64,000 nt of DNA, from the NCBI GenBank assembly GCA_035505375.1, contig DATJQV010000012.1:44600-108599 (forward strand), read 5' to 3'. Origin of the DNA: a bacterium. Its GTDB lineage: Bacteria; Hydrothermota; Tepidihabitantia; Tepidihabitantales; Tepidihabitantaceae. Under the pieces are notes generated by a model. The model saw only the letters and a list, made by a program, of their open reading frames with translations, was not told the DNA's origin and ran no database searches. Made by a program: the position numbers and the translations under genes. Below, piece by piece: positions 58,681 through 64,000 of this stretch (the stretch's first letter is position 1; each line of letters begins with the position of its first letter).

Positions 58681-60189
58681 ATCCGAAAAGTCCTGACCCT
58701 GGCCGTCTCGGCTGTCGGCCTCGGCGCGTTTGCATTCGCGCCGTTCCCGCTCCGTCTCCTGGCCTTCTTTGCGCTGGTCCCGCTCTTCTGGACGATTCGG
58801 GACGCGCGGCCGGGACGTGCGTTCCTGTGGGGCTGGCTGTTCGGCGGGCTGCTCTTCGCCGCCCACCTCTGGTGGCTCTGGTTTCTGGTCGTGCCGGTCC
58901 AACCCGTCACGCGGTTCCTGCTGGATATCGGCGTGGTCCTGCTCTTCGCCTACCTCGGCCTGTATATCGCCGTATTCGCGTGGCTCACGCGCCGCTGGGG
59001 CCTCTGGGCCGCGCCGCTCACCTGGCCGTTGCTTGAGTTCATCCGCACCAAATCACAGATCGGTTTCCCCTGGGGCCTGCTCGGTTACACGATGACGCCG
59101 TACTTACCTTTCATCCAGCCCGCCTCAATCGGAGGCATCTACCTGGTATCGGCATGGCTGGTACTGGTGAATGTACTTCTGTACAAGCTCTACGCTACAC
59201 GCTTCACGCCCGACGCTCCGGATGCGCGGCGCATGCTGGGTCCTGCCCTTGCGCTAGCCGCCGCCTTCGCCGCACCGCTCATCTTCTCAGCACTCTACAT
59301 CCGGCCACTCAAACCGTGGTTCAACGTCGCCATTGTCCAACCGAACGTCTCCCCTCTCGACAAAGGGGACTGGGACTCGCGCTCCACCATCGAAGGGGAC
59401 CTCGCCCGCCTCACCCTGCAATCGGCCGCAACCCATCCCAACCTGATCCTGTATCCTGAAACGGCAACGCTCACCGACGTAACGAGGGCGTCAACCGTCG
59501 GGAATGTGGTTCGCGGCCTGGCCGATTCGCTCCGTACCGAGATATTCACCGGCTCGCCCCTCTACGACGAACGCCGGAATTCCTGGCATAACGGCGCGGT
59601 GCTCATCCGGCCGGGCGAGCAACCCATCAAGCAGCGCTACTACAAGAATCGGCTGACCCCATTCTCGGAGAAGATACCGTACTCGGACGAGTTGCCGATA
59701 CTCCGCAAGATACTCGGCACTGCCGACATGGGCGACTGGGCAAGAGGTCACGATTACACCGTATTCAAATGGTCGGGCGGCACGCTCTCGGCGCTCATCT
59801 GCTATGAGGCTATCTTCCCGGACTACGCGCGCGAGTTCACCCGCCGCGGTTCGCAACTCCTGGCGGTCGTGACCAATGACGGCTGGTTCGGCCGACTGGT
59901 CGGGGCGCAGCAGCACGCGGAACTGGCGGTCTTGCGCACAGTCGAGAACGGCGTGCCGATGATCCGGAGCGCCAACAACGGCGTCTCCTTCATCGTCGAC
60001 CCCTACGGCAGGATACTCAAGCGCACCCCGCTGTTTGTGCAGACGACCCTTACCGGACCTGTCCCGCGCCCCATCGCGCCGACCCTCTACCGCCGCTACG
60101 GCGACTGGTTCATGCTTGTCTGTCTTCTCGGCCTCATTGCGGGCTCTGTTGCTCGACTGGTGAGCGCCCGCAAAGCCCGGCCGCAGTAG
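58681..60189 (+). CDS. lnt: Apolipoprotein N-acyltransferase
   Basis: About 502 residues. N-terminal membrane domain (LTLAVSAVGLGAFAFAPFPLRLLAFFALVPLFW and further helices) then a nitrilase domain with E260 (LYPETATL), K322 (YYKNRLTPFSEKIP) and C374 (LICYEAIFPDYAREF), the Lnt triad. Adds the third acyl chain to lipoproteins. No ATG/GTG/TTG lies in frame between the stop at 58612 and residue 71; the family N-terminus begins around ATC 58681. The start is thus non-standard, or an octamer-array event or sequencing error displaced it. Confidence 0.88.
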   Translation: MRKVLTLAVSAVGLGAFAFAPFPLRLLAFFALVPLFWTIRDARPGRAFLWGWLFGGLLFAAHLWWLWFLVVPVQPVTRFLLDIGVVLLFAYLGLYIAVFAWLTRRWGLWAAPLTWPLLEFIRTKSQIGFPWGLLGYTMTPYLPFIQPASIGGIYLVSAWLVLVNVLLYKLYATRFTPDAPDARRMLGPALALAAAFAAPLIFSALYIRPLKPWFNVAIVQPNVSPLDKGDWDSRSTIEGDLARLTLQSAATHPNLILYPETATLTDVTRASTVGNVVRGLADSLRTEIFTGSPLYDERRNSWHNGAVLIRPGEQPIKQRYYKNRLTPFSEKIPYSDELPILRKILGTADMGDWARGHDYTVFKWSGGTLSALICYEAIFPDYAREFTRRGSQLLAVVTNDGWFGRLVGAQQHAELAVLRTVENGVPMIRSANNGVSFIVDPYGRILKRTPLFVQTTLTGPVPRPIAPTLYRRYGDWFMLVCLLGLIAGSVARLVSARKARPQ

Positions 60190-60420
60190 CAGGCTGCCCG
60201 CCCTCGGACCCGCCCCAGAACAGGAATTCCCGCAGATCACGCAGACGACGCGGCGAGTCGCCCCGACGCCGATGGAGGGGTCTCGCCCGGTCCGGAAGGA
60301 CAACCGCAGATTACGCAGATGCCACAGATTTCCGGCCAGAACCCCTGAACCCGTGAACCCCGTTCTCTCGACCACTGGACCACCTTCCCCCTATTCTGAC
60401 ATGTCCAATCAGAATCGAGA
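60190..60420. repeat. Nonamer and octamer repeats after lnt
   Basis: CGCAGATCACGCAGACGACG (near 60235) and CGCAGATTA, CGCAGATGC, CACAGATTT (about 60305-60332) in 9-bp phase; then CCCTGAAC, CCGTGAAC, CCCGTTCT, CTCGACCA, CTGGACCA (about 60345-60386) in 8-bp phase, similar to 2459-2499. Confidence 0.72.
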
Positions 60421-60690
60421 TTTCCTCGCAATCGGAGCAGCAACGGGCAGAGCAGCTCGGGAAGCACTTCTCCGGGCAAATCGGAGAGCAACGGTCGGAG
60501 CTTACTCGGGAGCAACCCGGACAGGAACCCGCGGACTTACTCGGGCCGCAACGCTCCGACCAACCCGGAGAGGAACGTGCAGACCAACCTACGGACTAAC
60601 CGGGAAGGTAACGCGGAGTGCAACCGGTGAAGTAACCCGGCGAATTCCGGTGGAGGTTCATCCGGGAATTGCGGTGGAGATAGCCCTTCG
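60421..60690. repeat. 12-bp-period degenerate array 4
   Basis: About 22 units of exactly 12 bp, loosely NCGGAGNGCAAC: CGGAGCAGCAAC, TCGGAGAGCAAC, CTCGGGAGCAAC, CCGGACAGGAAC, CCGGAGAGGAAC, GCGGAGTGCAAC. Phase is kept throughout. Open frames result from the period; no gene called. Confidence 0.88.
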
Positions 60691-60980
60691 AACGATGTAC
60701 GAAGCAACGGTGTCCGCAACCTCCTAGACGACGTAGGGGGCGGGGGTGTAGATTTGACGCTAGACGCCTAACGCATTACGCCAGAAGCAGATACACCGAA
60801 AGGCCGACTTGGACGAATGATACAAACTCGTCTCATTCCTGCCGTAACTGCTTCCCGCTCGCCCATGGCTGTCTGCCGCGAGCCACAAGCCGCAGGCACA
60901 TAGCCCGGAGACCCGCCTCCTGCGCTACCCCTCAGAGTTATAGGATTCCCCGCATCTGCCCCCGATCCTCCCCTCCGCAG
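60691..60980. other. Intergenic stretch without recognisable gene
   Basis: About 290 bp with no convincing coding potential; ACGCTAGACGCCTAACGC near 60758 has weak 7-bp phase. Confidence 0.45.
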
Positions 60981-60984
60981 AACC

Positions 60985-61008
60985 AAGGGCGGGCTTTCGC
61001 CCGCCCCT
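60985..61008 (-). terminator. Terminator-like hairpin after the YncE-type gene
   Basis: GGGCGGGC (60987-60994), TTTC loop, GCCCGCCC (60999-61006); on the minus strand the loop is GAAA and the following bases are TTGGTT. 40 bp beyond the stop. Confidence 0.65.
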
Positions 61009-61016
61009 TCTACTCC

Positions 61017-61051
61017 TAACTGCTCTCTGCTAACTGCTAACTTCTGCTCAC
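61017..61051. repeat. Heptamer array touching a stop codon
   Basis: TAACTGC, TCTCTGC, TAACTGC, TAACTTC, TGCTCAC in phase; the minus-strand stop codon of the propeller gene is in the last unit. Confidence 0.82.
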
Positions 61052-63411
61052 CTTGTCACCACGACCTTGCGTACGGCTTGTGCTTGAGCTTGCGCTTCAG
61101 CCGTCCTCACGAAATAGACGCCCGGAGCCACGGCATGCACGTCATTCGCGCCGGCTCTCAGGTCCATCACCTTCCGCCCCGCCGCGTCCAGTAACTCCGC
61201 CCTGTCTACTGTCTGCTGTCTACTATCTACTGTTCCGAGCACCAGCGCGCCGCGGACGATGGTCGGCAGTGGCTCGGGACCCCCGACCTTTGGCGTCAGT
61301 CCCTCAGCAGTTCCCGCGCCGCCCGAATCGCGCAGGACCGAGATGCTGGAGCTACGGTAATTGGCGACATAGACCCGGTTCTGGGCCGGATTCCACGCAA
61401 AGGCGGTCGGCTCGCTATCGACCCTAATGGTCGCAATGACGCTGTCGATGGCGCCGTCTATCACGGTCACGTTGCTGCCGTAGTAGTTCGCGCAGTAGAC
61501 TTTGTTGTTGGTCGGGTCATAGCACAAGATCCAAGGGTTGTAGCCCGCATTCACACTGGCAGTGACGCTGTCAGTCGCTCCGTCTATCACGGTCACGGTG
61601 CCGCCACCATTCGCGCAGTAGGCCTTGTCATTGGTCGGGTTGTAACAGAGGGCGCAAGGTTCGTTGCCTGCAGCCACCGTTGAAATGACCCGGTCGGTTT
61701 CCCCGTCTATCACGGTAACGCTGTCGCCGTACACATTCGCGCAATAGATCTTGTTGTTCGTCGGGTTGTAGCAGAGGGCATAAGGGTACTTACCTGCAGC
61801 CACGGTGGCGACGACCCCGTTGGTCGCTCCGTCTATGATCGTCACGCTGCCATTATAGCCATTGTTCGCGCAGCAGACCTTGTTATTGGTCGGGTTGTAG
61901 CAGAGGGCGCAAGGGGTGTAACCCGCAGTTACGGTGGCGATGACGCTGTCAGTCCGGCCATCAATCACGGTTACGTTGTCGCTGCTATCGTTCGCGCAAT
62001 AGACCCTGTTGTTCATCGGGTTGTAGCACAGGGCATGAGGGGCGTGACCTGCAGCCACGGTGGCGAGGACGCTGTCGGTCGCGCCGTCAATCACGGTTAC
62101 GTTGGCAGTGGCGTGGTTCGCGCAGTAGACCTTGTTGTTGGTCGGGTTGTGGCAGAGGGCATAGGGGTAGCCGCCAGCAGCCACAGTGGCGATGACCCGG
62201 TCGGACGCGCCGTCCATCACTGTCACGCTGCCGTTTACGCTGCAACTCGCGGAGTAGACCTTCCGGTTGGTCGAGTTGTAGCACAGAGCGTAAGGCAACG
62301 CGCCTGTGGCCACAGTCGCGATGACGCCGTTTGCCGCGCCGTCAATCACGGTCACGTTGTTGCTGATACTGTTCGCGCAGTACACCTTGCTATTCTGAGG
62401 GTTGCAGCAGAGGACCCAAGGTCCGCTGCCTGCGGTAACGGTGGCGATGACCCCGTTGGTCGCGCCATCAATTACCCTCACGCTGCCGCCGCTGTAGCTC
62501 GCGCAGTAGATCTTGTTGCTGGTCGGGTTGTAGCATACGTCATGAGGCCAACGACCTGCAGTCACTGTAGCAACGACCCCGTTGGTCGCGCCGTCAATCA
62601 CGGTCACGTTGTTGCTGGAGTAGTTCGCGCAGTATACCTTGTTGTCGGTCGCGTTGTAGCACAGAGCCCAAGGGGCACCGCCTGCGGCCACTGTGGCGAT
62701 GACGCTGTCGGCCCCGCCGTCAATCACGGTCACGTTGTCGTCGCTGAAGTTCGCGCTGTAGACCTTGATGTTGGTAGGGTTGTAGCAGAGGGCCTGGGCA
62801 TAGTAGCATGCGTCTAGAGTGGCGATGACGCTGTCGGTCGCGCCGTCTATCACCATCATACCCGTACCCCCACCCGTACCCCCAGCGCAATAGACCCTGT
62901 TGTTCGTCGAGTTGTAACAGAGGGTGGCCCCACTTGCGTCCACGCTGGCCAGAACGCTGTCGGTCCCGCCGTCAATCACGGTCACGTTGCCGCCGCTGTT
63001 CGCGCTGTAGACCTTATTGTTGGTCGAGTTGTAGCACAGGACCAGAGGGTCGCTACCCGTGGCCACGGTGGTGATGACCCTATTCGTCTTGCCGTTTATT
63101 ACGGTCACATTGCTGTCGTCATAGCTCGCGACGTAGACCTTGTTGTCGGTCGGATTGTAGCAGAGAGCCTCTACAACCGCCCCGGCTGGGATTCGGGCAA
63201 TCCTCTGGTTCGTGGCCCCATCAATCGCGAGCACGCAGTCCCCAAATCCGCCGGCGACATAGACGGTGTTGTTGGCTGAGTCATAGACCAGGCACTGCGG
63301 GCTTTCCAGCCCGCCGAGCGAATCCGGCAGATAGATGGTCTTCTCCAGCCACTGGGCATGGACGGCTGACAGCGAACAGCTAACAGCTAACAGCACAACT
63401 GCGGACTTCAT
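61048..63411 (-). CDS. Secreted YncE/YVTN-type beta-propeller protein with C-terminal sorting-like domain
   Basis: 787 residues. Signal peptide MKSAVVLLAVSCSLSAVHAQ, largely encoded by a CAGCTAA-type heptamer array. About 16 repeats of about 42 residues follow (consensus NVTVIDGATDSVIATVAAG-PxALCYNPTNNKVYCAN), close at DNA level (about 126-bp period, 61430-63250), enough for two seven/eight-bladed propellers. After residue about 690 comes a FlgD/type-IX-like end (ELLDAAGRKVMDLRAGANDVHAVAPGVYFVRT) with VDSRQQTVDR from another heptamer array. GGGAGGT lies 3 nt before the ATG; 9 bp downstream of the preceding gene, so an operon. Confidence 0.87.
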   Translation of the reverse strand: MKSAVVLLAVSCSLSAVHAQWLEKTIYLPDSLGGLESPQCLVYDSANNTVYVAGGFGDCVLAIDGATNQRIARIPAGAVVEALCYNPTDNKVYVASYDDSNVTVINGKTNRVITTVATGSDPLVLCYNSTNNKVYSANSGGNVTVIDGGTDSVLASVDASGATLCYNSTNNRVYCAGGTGGGTGMMVIDGATDSVIATLDACYYAQALCYNPTNIKVYSANFSDDNVTVIDGGADSVIATVAAGGAPWALCYNATDNKVYCANYSSNNVTVIDGATNGVVATVTAGRWPHDVCYNPTSNKIYCASYSGGSVRVIDGATNGVIATVTAGSGPWVLCCNPQNSKVYCANSISNNVTVIDGAANGVIATVATGALPYALCYNSTNRKVYSASCSVNGSVTVMDGASDRVIATVAAGGYPYALCHNPTNNKVYCANHATANVTVIDGATDSVLATVAAGHAPHALCYNPMNNRVYCANDSSDNVTVIDGRTDSVIATVTAGYTPCALCYNPTNNKVCCANNGYNGSVTIIDGATNGVVATVAAGKYPYALCYNPTNNKIYCANVYGDSVTVIDGETDRVISTVAAGNEPCALCYNPTNDKAYCANGGGTVTVIDGATDSVTASVNAGYNPWILCYDPTNNKVYCANYYGSNVTVIDGAIDSVIATIRVDSEPTAFAWNPAQNRVYVANYRSSSISVLRDSGGAGTAEGLTPKVGGPEPLPTIVRGALVLGTVDSRQQTVDRAELLDAAGRKVMDLRAGANDVHAVAPGVYFVRTAEAQAQAQAVRKVVVTR
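61203..61236 (-). repeat. Heptamer array inside the YncE-type gene, 3' part
   Basis: TGTCTAC, TGTCTGC, TGTCTAC, TATCTAC, TGTTCCG on the plus strand; encodes GTVDSRQQTVDR between propeller and terminal domain. The paralogue at 63579-63613 has the same insert at the equivalent place. Confidence 0.83.
63364..63398 (-). repeat. Heptamer array encoding a signal peptide
   Basis: GGCTGAC, AGCGAAC, AGCTAAC, AGCTAAC, AGCACAA on the plus strand, covering the hydrophobic core LLAVSCSLSAV of the YncE-type protein. Confidence 0.82.
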
Positions 63412-63420
63412 GATACCTCC

Positions 63421-64000
63421 CTATCTCGTGATGATGACCTTAGAGACGCTCGACGCCTGATGCTCTACGCCGGACGCCCGACGCACGAAGTAGACGCCCG
63501 GAGCTAGGGCATGCACGTCATTCGCGCCCGGACGAAGGTCGAGCACCCTACGACCCATGGTATTAAGCAGCTCCACCCTGTATGCTGAATGCTGTCTACT
63601 ATCTACTGTTCCTAGCACCAGCACGCCTCGGCAAGGGCTGGGCGCTATCTGCAATGACGCGGCCGGAACCGCGTTGCGGCGTTCGACGGCCCCATCGCAC
63701 GTGGTGTCCATGTCTGCGAGTTCGTGCAGGTAAAGCAGGACGCGGACCTCGTCCTGCACTTCCTGGACCTGAGGTATCCAGACCGGCGGGTTCGATATGT
63801 CGTAGACATGATTTGCCGGGTTCATCGCCGAGTCGTTGACCCGGGTCCAAGGGCTGATGCCTGCACCACCATAGACAACGGCGGTGGCGCTGTCTATCAA
63901 CTGGATGGCGTGCTGGTTCTTCCTTATCTTCGGGTTGCTGTCGACCTGCGGCTGAATCCGCAGGTACGCGCAGGGCACCTGCTTCATGAATCGGCCTGCC
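63421..64000 (-). CDS. C-terminal part of a secreted propeller-hydrolase paralogue (5' end outside window)
   Basis: The frame is open to the window edge. QVDSNPKIRKNQHAIQLIDSATAVVYGGAG and PPVWIPQVQEVQDEVRVLLYLHELA match the hydrolase-like end of the 6675-8582 gene closely. The C-terminal sorting-like domain is of a different type, close to that of the YncE-type neighbour (ELLNTMGRRVLDLRPGANDVHALAPGVYFVRR), so the two adjacent genes share a tail. Heptamer arrays lie at 63579-63613 and about 63440-63478 (GACGCTC, GACGCCT, GATGCTC, TACGCCG). Confidence 0.8.
   Translation of the reverse strand, partial: AGRFMKQVPCAYLRIQPQVDSNPKIRKNQHAIQLIDSATAVVYGGAGISPWTRVNDSAMNPANHVYDISNPPVWIPQVQEVQDEVRVLLYLHELADMDTTCDGAVERRNAVPAASLQIAPSPCRGVLVLGTVDSRQHSAYRVELLNTMGRRVLDLRPGANDVHALAPGVYFVRRASGVEHQASSVSKVIITR
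63579..63613 (-). repeat. Heptamer array inside the partial paralogue
   Basis: TGTATGC, TGAATGC, TGTCTAC, TATCTAC, TGTTCCT in phase; encodes GTVDSRQHSAYR. Confidence 0.82.

Noticed and set aside
60272..60727. Open frame over array 4
   Set aside because: Composition follows the repeat unit; no signal for translation.
62035..62817. 260-codon plus-strand frame opposite the YncE-type gene
   Set aside because: Antisense shadow of the 126-bp blades; product is a repeat of VGRAVNHG-type sequence without family.

Overview
The window is GC-rich DNA from a Gram-negative-type (outer-membrane) bacterium. Evidence for the envelope is a BtuB-like TonB receptor, LolA, Lnt and several secreted proteins with C-terminal sorting-type domains. 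Secreted beta-propeller/FlgD-like proteins, frequent GTG/TTG starts and intergenic DNA packed with short periodic repeats suggest an uncultivated FCB- or WOR-3/Stahlbacteria-like lineage. That placement is an inference; no marker could be compared against a database.

Layout. 1-4.7 kb: end of an HlyD-type adaptor, a sugar aminotransferase, a lone hypC, a four-helix-bundle gene framed by inverted octamer arrays, a secreted protein and carbamate kinase. 4.9-6.5 kb: RNase P RNA, a 12-bp-period array and a RAYT transposase. 6.7-17.3 kb: secreted propeller and kelch proteins, a cobalamin riboswitch with btuB, an M23 peptidase, a zinc-ribbon membrane protein and a GT39-TPR protein. 17.5-20.6 kb: recJ and pgeF. 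20.7-34.9 kb (minus strand): an almost textbook information-processing block, tRNA-Thr-Tyr-Gly-Thr, tuf, rpmG, tRNA-Trp, secE, nusG, rplKAJL, rpoBC, rpsL, rpsG, with a strong promoter ahead of the tRNAs and a perfect-consensus one ahead of tRNA-Thr(GGT)/tuf. 35-37.7 kb: lolA, a thioesterase and rimO. 37.7-48 kb: an accessory island with two further 12-bp arrays, a type IIG restriction-modification gene broken into pieces by a toxin-antitoxin pair and by a convergent type II R-M system, a large PD-(D/E)XK protein, dinD between direct repeats, a CPBP protease and repeated type IIG tails. 48-51.4 kb: secreted, TPR, RRM and YbhB proteins. 51.6-60.2 kb: a sugar operon (GT4, GH130, 1-phosphofructokinase-like, aldolase), then purN, a Gfo/Idh/MocA oxidoreductase and lnt. 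60.2-64 kb: a fourth 12-bp array and two secreted proteins, the last a partial paralogue of the 6.7 kb gene.

The most unusual feature is the repeats. (i) Four intergenic arrays keep an exact 12-bp period over about 22-28 units while the units themselves diverge strongly; one also has a 60-bp higher-order period. (ii) More than twenty short arrays of exact 7- or 8-bp period lie between genes, and also inside RNase P RNA, a cobalamin riboswitch and conserved genes (rimO, recJ, a GT39 gene, btuB, propeller genes), where they form in-frame linkers or even start codons and signal peptides. (iii) GGGGAC-type palindromes resembling RAYT-linked REP elements sit in pgeF and rimO. A second theme is that many genes start 5-9 nt after a clear -10 box, implying leaderless or near-leaderless transcripts.
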